NCBI GenBank assembly: GCA_046349935.1
Contig: JAXMBK010000008.1
Coordinates: forward strand, 310,001 to 374,000
Direction of reading: 5' to 3'
Length of the DNA: 64,000 bases
DNA from: CAIXSC01 sp046349935
Lineage (GTDB): Bacteria; Planctomycetota; Planctomycetia; Pirellulales; Pirellulaceae
Part shown: piece after piece, positions 8,477-16,732 of the stretch
Numbering within the stretch: the stretch's first letter is position 1
How the letters are laid out: every line of letters begins with the position of its first letter
Made by a program: the position numbers and the translations under genes
Notes under the pieces: generated by a model
Told to the model about the DNA's origin: nothing
Seen by the model: only the letters and a program-made list of their open reading frames with translations
Database searches by the model: none

Positions 8477-8893
8477 GATTTCGTAAACGAAAGGAAGGGG
8501 CCGGAGATCCACAATCAACTCAATATACTCGGCGCAAACGACCCTCCACCATCCCCGGCCTCGCGGCCCCGCGCGGCCAGAAACTGTCCGCAGCCGTGGA
8601 CACTCTTTGATGCGCGCCGCCGCGCCCCGTCTGTCCTGCGCTCCAGGCTTGCGATGATGTTAGCTTTCGGCGTCGCCGCGCGTCGCAGGACGCGTGGGAA
8701 TCGTCCGCGACAATCGTCGCCTCCAAACCGCTTTAGGTCCCTAACCACTCTGCAGAACGCTCGGTCCCGGGGCTCGATTCCGTAGGTAAAGGGCTTGTAA
8801 TGCACTCCCCGGCATGCAGCTTGCAACGACCGTCAAGCGTGGCCGCGATGTTGCGACTCAGCGAAAACCGAGCGAAATCGAGAGGATGATGCG
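8477..8893. other. Intergenic region between divergent aminotransferase and bicarbonate transporter genes
   Basis: About 420 bases without a convincing gene. Short frames exist on both strands but lack recognisable sequence or a ribosome-binding site. The region must hold both divergent promoters. A small inverted repeat TGTCC...GGACA flanks GCAGCCGT near 8587-8604. No clear terminator or riboswitch was recognised. Confidence 0.5.
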
Positions 8894-10318
8894 ATGCTTC
8901 ACGAGTTTCTCAACAACTTCCTGCATAACCTGTTCAAACCGCTCTTGCTGTTCTTCTACGCGGGATTTGCGATCCCGCTGCTCAAAGTGAAATTTGAATT
9001 CCCCAAGGTCCTCTACCAGGGACTCACGATCTACCTGTTGCTGTCGATAGGGTGGCACGGCGGCGAGGAACTTGCGGGCCTCGAACCCGCCATGTACGGA
9101 CAAGCGGCCGGCTTCATGGTGTTGGGCTTCATCACCAATACGATCGTGGGCTGCGCCGCCTACTTCGCCCTGCGGAAACTCACTCAGTTGCGTCGCGTCG
9201 ATGCGGCGACGGTCGCCGGTTACTATGGGTCGGATTCGGCGGGGACATTCGTCACTTGCTTGGGCGTCTTGTCCGCCGCGAACATCGCTTTCGCGCCCTA
9301 CATGCCCGTGATGCTGGCGATCATGGAGATTCCGGGCTGCTTGGTCGCCTTGTTCATCGTGTCGCGACTGCGCCGCAACGGCCTGGACGCGCAAGGCAAC
9401 ATGCCGGGCGAAGTCGGCTATGGCGCCGTCGCGAAAGCGCCGCGACGGTTGGCTCGAACCGCGGAAGATGCCGACGAGGTCGACTACGAAGTGGACGAAG
9501 CATCGTTCGAGGAAGAAGAACTGGTCGGCGCTGCAGCGGGCGGAAACGGCCGTTTCCGATACGCGTCCGTCGCGTCGCACGCCGCTGCGGTCGTCGTTCG
9601 CGGTCGAAATCACGGTCACACTCGGCACGACCACGCAGGGCGAAACAACGGCGACTTGGGCTCGGCGTCGCCGGCGTCGAACGACGAGGAGCGAAAGAAA
9701 GCGTTGGCGGCCGAAGATGAAATCGCCTTGCAAAAAGTCGAGGGGGAAGTCGAAAAGTCGCTGCCGAAGGCAAGCGGCGCGTTCAACGCCAAACTGCTGC
9801 ACGAAGTGTTGCTGAATCCGGGCATCTATCTGCTCTTCGCAGGCATCGTCATCGGGTTCGTCAGTCGGTTGCAAGGCGCAAAAGTGATCATCGCCAACGA
9901 CCACGTGTTCGTGGAGTTGTTCCAAGGGATGCTGTGTTTGTTCCTGTTGGAAATGGGGATCACGGCGTCGAAGAAACTGAAGGACTTGAAGGCCGGCGGC
10001 TGGCGCTTTGCACTCTTTGCACTGCTTGCCCCGAACGTGTTTGCCGCCTTCGGCATGCTCATGGCGCGCGGATACAGCCTGGCGACCGGCATGCCGCTGG
10101 AGATCGGCACGTACGTGCTGTTCGCCGTCCTCTGCGGCGCCGCGTCGTACATCGCACTCCCAGCCGTCCAACGCATGGCCATCCCGGAGGCCAGTCCCAC
10201 GTTGCCCCTCGCCGCATCGCTCGGGATCACCTTCTCCTACAACGTGACGATCGGCATCCCGGTCTACATCTTGCTGGCCAATCTCATCGCCGGCGCTCCC
10301 CCCGCCGTTAGTCCGTAG
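8894..10318 (+). CDS. SbtA-type sodium-dependent bicarbonate transporter
   Basis: A membrane protein of 474 residues with about ten hydrophobic segments in two halves. The conserved SbtA (DUF897) segments are GGEELAG, GYYGSDSAGTFVTCLGVL in the first half and LFLLEMGITASKKLKDL, YVLFAVLCGAASYIALPAV and SLGITFSYNVTIGIPVY in the second. In cyanobacteria the family imports bicarbonate with sodium. The cytoplasmic loop between the halves (about residues 165-295) is much longer than usual, acidic at first and then with a His-rich stretch (RGRNHGHTRHDHAG). No SbtB-like PII regulator is adjacent. The stop TAG at 10316 is the first codon of a palindromic repeat. Confidence 0.85.
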   Translation: MLHEFLNNFLHNLFKPLLLFFYAGFAIPLLKVKFEFPKVLYQGLTIYLLLSIGWHGGEELAGLEPAMYGQAAGFMVLGFITNTIVGCAAYFALRKLTQLRRVDAATVAGYYGSDSAGTFVTCLGVLSAANIAFAPYMPVMLAIMEIPGCLVALFIVSRLRRNGLDAQGNMPGEVGYGAVAKAPRRLARTAEDADEVDYEVDEASFEEEELVGAAAGGNGRFRYASVASHAAAVVVRGRNHGHTRHDHAGRNNGDLGSASPASNDEERKKALAAEDEIALQKVEGEVEKSLPKASGAFNAKLLHEVLLNPGIYLLFAGIVIGFVSRLQGAKVIIANDHVFVELFQGMLCLFLLEMGITASKKLKDLKAGGWRFALFALLAPNVFAAFGMLMARGYSLATGMPLEIGTYVLFAVLCGAASYIALPAVQRMAIPEASPTLPLAASLGITFSYNVTIGIPVYILLANLIAGAPPAVSP

Positions 10319-10681
10319 AACAGGCTTCCAGCCTGTTACCCCTCATGCCCGACCCTTCTCCCCGCAAAGCCAGCGGGGCGAAGGGGGCATTCGTTGCGGC
10401 AAACGGCGGCGAATGGCGGCGGTCGCACAGAGACAGGCTTCCAGCCTGTTACCCCTCATGCCCGACCCTTCTCCCCGCAAAGCCGGCGGGGCGAAGGGGG
10501 CATTCGTTGCGGCAAACGGCGGCGAATGACGGCGGTCGCACAGAGACAGGCTGGAAGCCTGTTACCCCTCATGCCGGACCCTTCTCCCCGCAAAGCCAGC
10601 GGGGCGAAGGGGGCATTCGTTGCGGCAAACGGCGGCGAATGACGGCGGTCGCACAGAGACAGGCTGGAAGCCTGTCCTACG
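10316..10681. repeat. Tandem array of about three 113-bp units bounded by palindromic elements
   Basis: Palindromic elements at about 10316-10338, 10432-10454, 10545-10566 and 10658-10681 are separated by three nearly identical spacers. Each spacer contains a second hairpin (CTTCTCCCCGC facing GCGGGGCGAAGG) and a GCGGCAAACGGCGGCGAATG segment. The first two palindromes have loop TTCC and the last two have GGAA, while the spacers keep one orientation. The array lies between converging genes. It is not a CRISPR: the spacers are alike and no cas genes are present. Confidence 0.9.
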
Positions 10682-10700
10682 GAGCGGCCGACCCGACGCT

Positions 10701-12026
10701 CTACACTTGGTCTAGCGACGGCAAGACCCATGGCTGGCGGTACACGGGGCGAGTGATGTACTGGTTGGCGTCGGCGTCGCCGCGGAAGGTGTAAGTTGCC
10801 GGATCGAACTGCAGCGTGCGCCCGGCGCGCCAAGCGGCATTCCCCAAGTGACACAGAACGCTCGAAGGGTGTCCCACCGTCTCCAGGTCCGCCGCCGGCT
10901 TCTTGCGTGTGCGCATACACTCGAGAAAGTCGCGCACATGGCCCGCGTCGTTGTAGCCGCCTCGCTGTTCCTTCACCAACTGGCCCTGGCCGTCGAACGC
11001 ACGCCAGCGGCCGTTGCCGATCACCATGTAGCCCTGGTCGCCGTACACGGCCGCCCCTTCGCTCTCCTCGTGCAGCGGATACGCGTTCCACACCCGCATC
11101 TCGTAGGTCAACAGATATCCGGGCTGGAAGTCGTAAGTGACCATCAGCGTGTCGGGCCACTCTTGGGCGTCGTCGAAGAAGTATTTGCCGCCCAGGGCGG
11201 AGACCTTCTGCGGCAGTCCGGCCGGTTTCTCTTTCTGCCCCTCGAGCGCCGATTCGAGCGCCCAGCGGGCGATGTCGAGCCGATGGACGCCGTCGTTTCC
11301 CAAATCGCCCGTGCCGTAGTCGAAGAACCAGCGCCAGTGGCCGTGAAAGCGAACTCGATTGAAGGGACGCCGAGGCGCGGGGCCGAGCCACAGATCGTAG
11401 TCGACGCCCGGCGGTGGATCGCTGTCGGGCGGACGGCCGATGGCCCCTTGCCGTGCGCTTTCCCATGCTTTCGCAAATCGCACCTTGCCCAGTACGCCCG
11501 TGCGCAGATGCTCCATGGCGCTCAGCAGGTGCGGTCCGTTGCGCGCCTGCGTTCCTAACTGCACGATGCGCTGATGCTTCTTCATCGCCGCCACCATCGT
11601 GCGTCCCTCGAGCAGGTTGTGACCGTCGGGTTTCTCGACGTATACATCCTTGCCCGCTTGGCAGCCGTAGATCGTCGGCAAAGCGTGCCAATGGTCGGGA
11701 GTTCCGATCACCAAGGCATCGACCCGCTGATCGTCGAGCGCACGGCGAAAGTCCTTAATCGCCTCCGGCTTCGCCCCTTTCCGCTCAGCGACCTGCGCCG
11801 CGCGAGACTGCAGCACGCCGTCGTCGACGTCGCACACGTATTTCACGTCGACGTCCGCCTGCGACGCAAACGTGCTCAGCACGCTGCCGCCGCGGCCGCG
11901 TAGTCCCATCGCGCAAATCACGATCTTGTCGTTGGGGCCGATGGGGCGCGCGGCCTGCGTCGACGAGCCATGTACGGTCAGTCCCGCGACCAGACTTCCG
12001 GCGCCCAAGAAGGTTCGGCGTTCCAT
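10701..12026 (-). CDS. Gfo/Idh/MocA family oxidoreductase, Tat-exported
   Basis: An NAD(P)-dependent sugar or inositol dehydrogenase-like protein of 441 residues. The N-terminus MERRTFLGAGSLVAGL has a twin-Arg motif followed by a hydrophobic segment, so Tat export is likely. The Rossmann part begins DKIVICAMGLRGRGGS, and the family motif EKP occurs in VYVEKPDGHNL. Later segments (GDLGNDGVHRLDIARWAL, YDFQPGYLLTYEMRVW) match planctomycete exported members. It is the third gene of a probable minus-strand set: DUF4198 protein, PQQ-propeller protein, then this gene. The substrate is unknown. Confidence 0.9.
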   Translation of the reverse strand: MERRTFLGAGSLVAGLTVHGSSTQAARPIGPNDKIVICAMGLRGRGGSVLSTFASQADVDVKYVCDVDDGVLQSRAAQVAERKGAKPEAIKDFRRALDDQRVDALVIGTPDHWHALPTIYGCQAGKDVYVEKPDGHNLLEGRTMVAAMKKHQRIVQLGTQARNGPHLLSAMEHLRTGVLGKVRFAKAWESARQGAIGRPPDSDPPPGVDYDLWLGPAPRRPFNRVRFHGHWRWFFDYGTGDLGNDGVHRLDIARWALESALEGQKEKPAGLPQKVSALGGKYFFDDAQEWPDTLMVTYDFQPGYLLTYEMRVWNAYPLHEESEGAAVYGDQGYMVIGNGRWRAFDGQGQLVKEQRGGYNDAGHVRDFLECMRTRKKPAADLETVGHPSSVLCHLGNAAWRAGRTLQFDPATYTFRGDADANQYITRPVYRQPWVLPSLDQV

Positions 12027-12140
12027 GTCGTTGCTCCGCGGCCACTGGAAAGAGAAGCGCAGGCCGACGTGCCGCGCCGCGCCGCGGTCGTCGCGACGTC
12101 GGCCCTTAGTATCGGGGCCGACGTCCGACGTTTCAACGCA

Positions 12141-13460
12141 TCAGCGACTGCGGACGCAATAGAGCCGTTCGCCCACGCGAATCAACAGGCTGCCGTCGAC
12201 GGCGGCGACGCCGTATTGCACGGGTCCCGAGAACATGGCGGCCGCTCGCCGCCGTTCCTCGGTATCCTCGCGCTCCGCCGCACCCGCGTCCGGTTTCACC
12301 GACTCGGGATCCCAGAGTTGGTTTTCGGCGAGCACCTTGAATTCCGGGCCGGCGGCGAGAACCGTGGTGAGTCCATCTTTGCCGAAGAAGTAGACGCGAT
12401 CTCCGACTCCCAGCGGCGTCGCCCAAATCGACTGTTTCGTGCGCTGCGTGTAGTGCGTCTTCCCCGTTGCGGCGTCAAGGCAATACACCACGCCGGCGCG
12501 ATTCACCCAGTACGCACAGTCTCGGTAGACGATCGGAGAACCAAAGGTCGGCGAAACCTGTTCGTTGCGCCAGACGACTTGCGGCGTCCACCGGCCGTCG
12601 GTTTGCGTCACGGATAACGCCATATTCGACTTCCGCGCCCCTTCCGCATTTTGCCCTTCGCGCCCCGCCGATGCGCCGATCAAGAAGCGGCCGTCGGCGA
12701 ACGGCAGCGGCGTCGCAGACGAATTGCCGCCCACATCGTCGAACGACCACAACTTCTCGCCCGTTTCGATCGAGTAGCCGTCGACGCTGCCCGACGAACT
12801 GCACACCACCTGCGGGCGGCCGCTGGCGACGACGATCGTCGGCGAACTCCAACTCACGCGACTCGTCCGATCCTGCTTCCAGAGCGTGACGCCGTCCGCT
12901 TTGCGGAGCGCAATCAAGTACGACGGTCCTTCGTCGTCGACGAGCACCACCAACCGATCTTCCGTCTGCACGGGCGAAGCCGACAATCCGAATTTGTTCT
13001 GCGGCTTGCCAAAGTCCTTCGTCAGCGAACGCTGCCAACGCACCTGACCGGCGTGGTCGAGCGCCACGACGTCGCCGCTTTCGAAATACACGTACACGCC
13101 CTGCGAATCGACGACGGGCGTCGGCGCCGCTCGACTGACGTAGACGCTGTTCTTCACCGGATCGCTCGAAGCGACGCTGTGTTTCCAGCGAATCGTCCCG
13201 TCTGCCAGCGACAAGCAAACCACGTGATACGAGTCCTTCATCGGACCTTCTACGGCCGTGACGAACACCTTGTCGCCCCAAATCACCGGGCTCGACTGAC
13301 CATGCCCCGGCAGATCGCTTTTCCAAGCGATGTTCTTCTCCGGCGACCACTCCAGCGGCAGCGAATCGGCCGCCAAAGGGGTCGCGCCGGCGCCGAGAAA
13401 TCCCGGCCACACCGGCGAATCAGGGGCGAAAGCGAGCAACAAACAGATCCATGGCGTCAT
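12141..13460 (-). CDS. Exported PQQ-like beta-propeller repeat protein
   Basis: 439 residues from MTPWICLLLAFAPDSPVW at 13460; a longer frame upstream runs into the preceding gene. A short signal-like N-terminus precedes repeated blades such as SSPVIWGDKVFVTAVEG, PTPVVDSQGVYVYFESGDVVALD, SSPTIVVASGRPQVV, GYSIETGEKLWSFDD, SPIVYRDCAYWVNRAGVVYCLDAATGK and TPLGVGDRVYFFGKDG. These are PQQ_2/PQQ_3-type blades, usually structural or ligand-binding rather than catalytic in planctomycetes. The gap to the DUF4198 gene upstream is about 50 bases, suggesting co-transcription. Confidence 0.88.
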   Translation of the reverse strand: MTPWICLLLAFAPDSPVWPGFLGAGATPLAADSLPLEWSPEKNIAWKSDLPGHGQSSPVIWGDKVFVTAVEGPMKDSYHVVCLSLADGTIRWKHSVASSDPVKNSVYVSRAAPTPVVDSQGVYVYFESGDVVALDHAGQVRWQRSLTKDFGKPQNKFGLSASPVQTEDRLVVLVDDEGPSYLIALRKADGVTLWKQDRTSRVSWSSPTIVVASGRPQVVCSSSGSVDGYSIETGEKLWSFDDVGGNSSATPLPFADGRFLIGASAGREGQNAEGARKSNMALSVTQTDGRWTPQVVWRNEQVSPTFGSPIVYRDCAYWVNRAGVVYCLDAATGKTHYTQRTKQSIWATPLGVGDRVYFFGKDGLTTVLAAGPEFKVLAENQLWDPESVKPDAGAAEREDTEERRRAAAMFSGPVQYGVAAVDGSLLIRVGERLYCVRSR

Positions 13461-13510
13461 GAGAAACGCTCCTCTCAATCCCGATCTAAAGTAGGGGGAA
13501 CACTTGGCCG

Positions 13511-14344
13511 TTATTCGAGACAGCACGCACACTTCTGCGGGACATGCACCGTGAGCGTCGCCGCATAGCTGGTGTACTCGTACTCGGCCGACTTCTCGTC
13601 TTCCGCATTGAAGTGAGCGACCACGAGATACAGGTTGCCCGCTTTGGGCGTGAACACCGCGCGTCCTTCGGCATCCGTCTTCCGCTCGTAGTCGGCGTCG
13701 AAATCGTCCGCCAACTTCGCGCCGCGCGGAATGAAGCTCACGACGACGCCCGCCGCCGGCTTGCCGTTTTTCAGCAGTCGCACCTTGAGCGGCCGTTCGG
13801 CGCCGAGTCCTTGAAGCGGGCACGAATCAAGGACCAATTCAAAGGGCAAACCTTGTGGTTTGTGAGCGGCTGCGAGGTCGCACTTGGGATTGTCGAGCGA
13901 CTTGCTGGAGATGAACAACGTCTTCGCCGATCGGATGCCGCGCACCGGCTTGCCGTGATTCATCACTCGTTCCAGCGATTGCACCACCGTGTAAACGCCT
14001 TCTTCGTCCGCGAGGAACGGCGTCGTCCAATAGCCCTCCTTGTCGCCCGCTGCGGTGGCGGACGCGGTCGTCTTGAGCGACTTCCGAGCGCCCGACGGCG
14101 TCACGACGTCCCAAGCGGTCCAGTCTGGATTGAGTCGGCCTGCCAACTTGAAGTCGCGATGATTGTTGCCGTGGTTCCCGAGCTTCAGGTCGAGATGCAC
14201 GACGTCGCCGGTGCGCACCAGCGGCGTGTTGGCTTCGACCCACGCGTCGTGAGCCCGCGTCGAAGAGTGGATCAAGGCGACGAGACACAGCGCCAAGCTT
14301 GCGGCGAGCGGCAGCTTGACGAATGAATGAAGAGTCAGCGACAT
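13511..14344 (-). CDS. Exported DUF4198 domain protein
   Basis: 277 residues. Residues 1 to about 31 form a signal peptide ending in THSSTRA-like small residues, followed by the typical DUF4198 opening AHDAWVEANTPLVRTGD. The domain continues through FILE-like beta segments with GYWTTPFLADEEGVYTVV and RLLKNGKPAAGVVVSFIPRG (a carboxypeptidase-regulatory or NikM/NikK-like beta-sandwich). The C-terminus is Cys-rich (VPQKCACCLE). The family is often linked to metal (nickel or cobalt) uptake, but no transporter genes are adjacent. It is the first gene of the probable set with the PQQ and Gfo/Idh proteins. Confidence 0.82.
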   Translation of the reverse strand: MSLTLHSFVKLPLAASLALCLVALIHSSTRAHDAWVEANTPLVRTGDVVHLDLKLGNHGNNHRDFKLAGRLNPDWTAWDVVTPSGARKSLKTTASATAAGDKEGYWTTPFLADEEGVYTVVQSLERVMNHGKPVRGIRSAKTLFISSKSLDNPKCDLAAAHKPQGLPFELVLDSCPLQGLGAERPLKVRLLKNGKPAAGVVVSFIPRGAKLADDFDADYERKTDAEGRAVFTPKAGNLYLVVAHFNAEDEKSAEYEYTSYAATLTVHVPQKCACCLE

Positions 14345-14459
14345 GCGAGAGTTCCTTTGGTTCTGTCGAATTGGATCTATAGTGTACGGACTGGGGTGGC
14401 ATAGGAGGAGCGGCGCGACGAACGCCGCGCCGCTCGTGGAACATCGGGCGAACCGTGGA

Positions 14460-15455
14460 CTACAGATCGCCTAGCGGTTGGCCGTCGGCGATCGAACTAA
14501 GTCGTCGCCAAGTATTCAGGTCGACGGTATTCGATACGAAGCGCACGGAACCGTCTGCCAGCGATACGATCACGCCGCCTGGATGGTTGCTGCGGGCCGC
14601 CTTCCATGTGCCGATGCGCGAGTAGCAATCGGCGCGCTTAGCGTTCGGCGTCAAATAGTGGTGGTAGCCGGTCGTGCTGGCCGCTCCATCGGCCCATTTG
14701 TCGCCGCGCGTGAAGTGGGCCGGCATCGACGGCGTTGTACAGCCGGCGTCGGTCATCGGAGCGCTCAGCAGCCAAACCATCGCCTTCGACTCTTCACGCG
14801 TCCCGGCGACGGCGCTCAACGTCGATGCCGCTTGGCCGGTGCCTAGCAACGATTCTGAGAAAGCGGCCGTGTTGCTGAGTCCGTCAAGAATGTCAGCGAA
14901 CCGCTTCTTGGAATCGATGTAGAACAGACCGTCGGCGTTGAGATCTGCGCCGGCGTTGAGTCCCGTGCCCCAGCACGCGAGATAATTCACCGATCCCCAA
15001 CCCGGAGTCACCGCGAGGCGCCGGTCGCTGGGACAGAGAAACAGCGGAACCTGCAACGCGACGATCGGCGCGTTCTGCGGATCGATCGCCGGAGTTTGGC
15101 CGATCAAGTGCAGCGGGGCGTCGAGCCGCAGGGAGTTGTAGATGTTCGATTGCTCCAAGTAAGGAGACAGCATGGCCAGCGTCGACCATCGGTACGCCCA
15201 ATTGGGAACCGTGGGATAGGTCGTCGTGACCTTGTAGTCGTAGGCCGAGGGAAGTTGATTGTAGACCCCCTCGAAGTTATGCAGAGCGAGTCCGATTTGC
15301 TTCAGGTTGTTCGTGCAGCTTGAACGACGAGCCGCTTCGCGGGCCGCTTGTACGGCAGGCAACAGCAACGCGACCAGGATGCCGATAATCGCAATCACCA
15401 CCAACAATTCCACCAACGTAAAACCGCGCCGCGCGCGGCGAATAGGACATGACAT
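14460..15455 (-). CDS. DUF1559 protein with type IV pilin-like N-terminal signal
   Basis: 331 residues from MSCPIRRARRGFTLVE at 15455. The prepilin motif (G before FTLVE) and the following hydrophobic helix (LLVVIAIIGILVALLLP) are followed by the DUF1559 signature AVQAAREAARRSSCTNNLKQ. The C-terminus has the H-X9-DG type motif NHPGGVIVSLADGSVRFVS. This family is greatly expanded in planctomycetes; members are thought to be pseudopilin-like surface proteins of unknown function. A second member is encoded at 42966-43973. Confidence 0.93.
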   Translation of the reverse strand: MSCPIRRARRGFTLVELLVVIAIIGILVALLLPAVQAAREAARRSSCTNNLKQIGLALHNFEGVYNQLPSAYDYKVTTTYPTVPNWAYRWSTLAMLSPYLEQSNIYNSLRLDAPLHLIGQTPAIDPQNAPIVALQVPLFLCPSDRRLAVTPGWGSVNYLACWGTGLNAGADLNADGLFYIDSKKRFADILDGLSNTAAFSESLLGTGQAASTLSAVAGTREESKAMVWLLSAPMTDAGCTTPSMPAHFTRGDKWADGAASTTGYHHYLTPNAKRADCYSRIGTWKAARSNHPGGVIVSLADGSVRFVSNTVDLNTWRRLSSIADGQPLGDL

Positions 15456-15528
15456 GGGAATACAAAAGCCTCCCGTCCTCGTAGAACGAGGACGTTGACA
15501 AAGATGCCGTGAAAGAACCAGAAACCAA

Positions 15529-16140
15529 CTAGACCGCGACAAGTCGTCGCGGCGGGGGTTCCAGTGGTTCAGCACGGTCGTGGCCGCCGATTTCGGCCGG
15601 CGGCGTATGCGACTCGCCGGACGGCAGCAGCCGCTCCAGCGCCTCGCAATTCGTCCACAACGCTTCGCTCAGACTGAAGACGCCGGGCGAAACGCCGCGG
15701 CAGCGAGCGACTTCCAGCAACACAAGTCCGCGCGGTTCCAGCGGCGCGTCTTCGACGGCCTCCGTCTCGGTTGGTTCGCGGCCTGCGGGGGGCGAGCAAC
15801 AACGGCAAGCTGGCGTCGAACTCTTCTCCAACTTCGCCGTTGCCAGTGTGCGCAACGTTCGCGCGCGACGATTCGCCGAATACTCGGCAAAGGCCGCCGC
15901 AAACTTCGGCGGCGGAGCAAGTCCCGCTTCATAAGCCCACGCCAATTTCTCGATCAGCGATTGGCAGCGGCAATCGTTCCAACACATCTCCGCGTCACGG
16001 CACGAACAGCCGCGCGATTGACACGGAAACGGGATGTGAAAGTCCTTGGGCGCCAGGCACGGTAGAGGGATGCCCAGACTTGTCGCGAGCGTCAGCAAGG
16101 CGAGAAACGCCGCCAAACATCGGCGCAGCCGACTTGGCAT
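15529..16140 (-). CDS. Cys-rich exported protein of unknown function
   Basis: About 203 residues from MPSRLRRCLAAFLALL at 16140. In-frame starts at 16179 and 16221 would add 13 and 27 residues; the chosen start gives a clean signal peptide. After the signal comes a Cys-dense stretch, CQSRGCSCRDAEMCWNDCRC, then an Ala-rich helical region with EYSANRRARTLRT, a second Cys cluster (CRCCSPP), and an acidic/Pro-rich tail ending RRLVAV. Eight Cys within about 25 residues suggest metal binding or disulfides outside the cytoplasm. The gene lies just upstream of the DUF1559 gene on the same strand. Confidence 0.6.
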   Translation of the reverse strand: MPSRLRRCLAAFLALLTLATSLGIPLPCLAPKDFHIPFPCQSRGCSCRDAEMCWNDCRCQSLIEKLAWAYEAGLAPPPKFAAAFAEYSANRRARTLRTLATAKLEKSSTPACRCCSPPAGREPTETEAVEDAPLEPRGLVLLEVARCRGVSPGVFSLSEALWTNCEALERLLPSGESHTPPAEIGGHDRAEPLEPPPRRLVAV

Positions 16141-16304
16141 TCGTTGGGCTGACAAAAAATGTCGAATCGCGCACGCCATCGGAGCCGCATCCAGCAAGGT
16201 ATCTGGCGGCTCGCTCCTCACTGCTCAGCACGTTAGGCAGGGAGTCCCGTTTTGTCAATTGGGCCGAATGGACGCACCGACGGGAAGAACGCGTCAGGTC
16301 GGCT

Positions 16305-16700
16305 TCAGGTCGGCGATTTTGAGATGGGCGAATGGGGGGCGGGCGAGTCGCCGAGGTGCGCGAGCACCGATTCGATCTCGGCGACGGCTGCGGCAAGCGA
16401 CCGGACGGCCATTTGAAAATTGGTGTGGGTGCTGATTTGCGGCTGAATCTCGGCGAACGTCGCGGCCGCCCGTTTGAACCGCGACCACTTCTTTCGCACT
16501 TGTTTGAAATAGGCGGCCGCGTCGGCCGCGCTGAACGACGGTCCGAGCGCCAGCATGAAGTCGTAGAGCTCGCGGTGCACCTCCGCCAACTCGTCGTCCT
16601 CTTCCGCCTCTTCGCTGTGCTTGACGAACGTGCGCACCATCCACACATGCGACAACAGCGTGTCGATCCGATGCATGGCCTCATCCGGGGGAATCGACAT
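16305..16700 (-). CDS. Small helical protein of unknown function
   Basis: 131 residues from MSIPPDEAMHRIDTLL at 16700, preceded by AGAGAGG about 8 bases upstream. An in-frame TTG at 16721 is less likely. The sequence is helical and charged (KHSEEAEEDDELAEVHRELYDFM, then VRKKWSRFKRAAATFAEIQP), with no signal or membrane segment, so it is probably cytoplasmic. I do not recognise a family. It is transcribed in the same direction as the duplicated membrane-protein gene 32 bases upstream and may be co-transcribed with it. Confidence 0.6.
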   Translation of the reverse strand: MSIPPDEAMHRIDTLLSHVWMVRTFVKHSEEAEEDDELAEVHRELYDFMLALGPSFSAADAAAYFKQVRKKWSRFKRAAATFAEIQPQISTHTNFQMAVRSLAAAVAEIESVLAHLGDSPAPHSPISKSPT

Positions 16701-16732
16701 GACGGCGCCTCTCTTCGACAACCTCTACCGCC

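Noticed and set aside
8515..8826. 103-codon minus-strand frame between the aminotransferase and SbtA-like genes
   Set aside because: No ribosome-binding site, family or hydrophobic pattern; composition typical of a chance frame.
10316..10681. Regularly spaced palindromes considered as a CRISPR array
   Set aside because: The spacers are nearly identical to each other, the palindromes occur singly elsewhere in the window and no cas genes are present.
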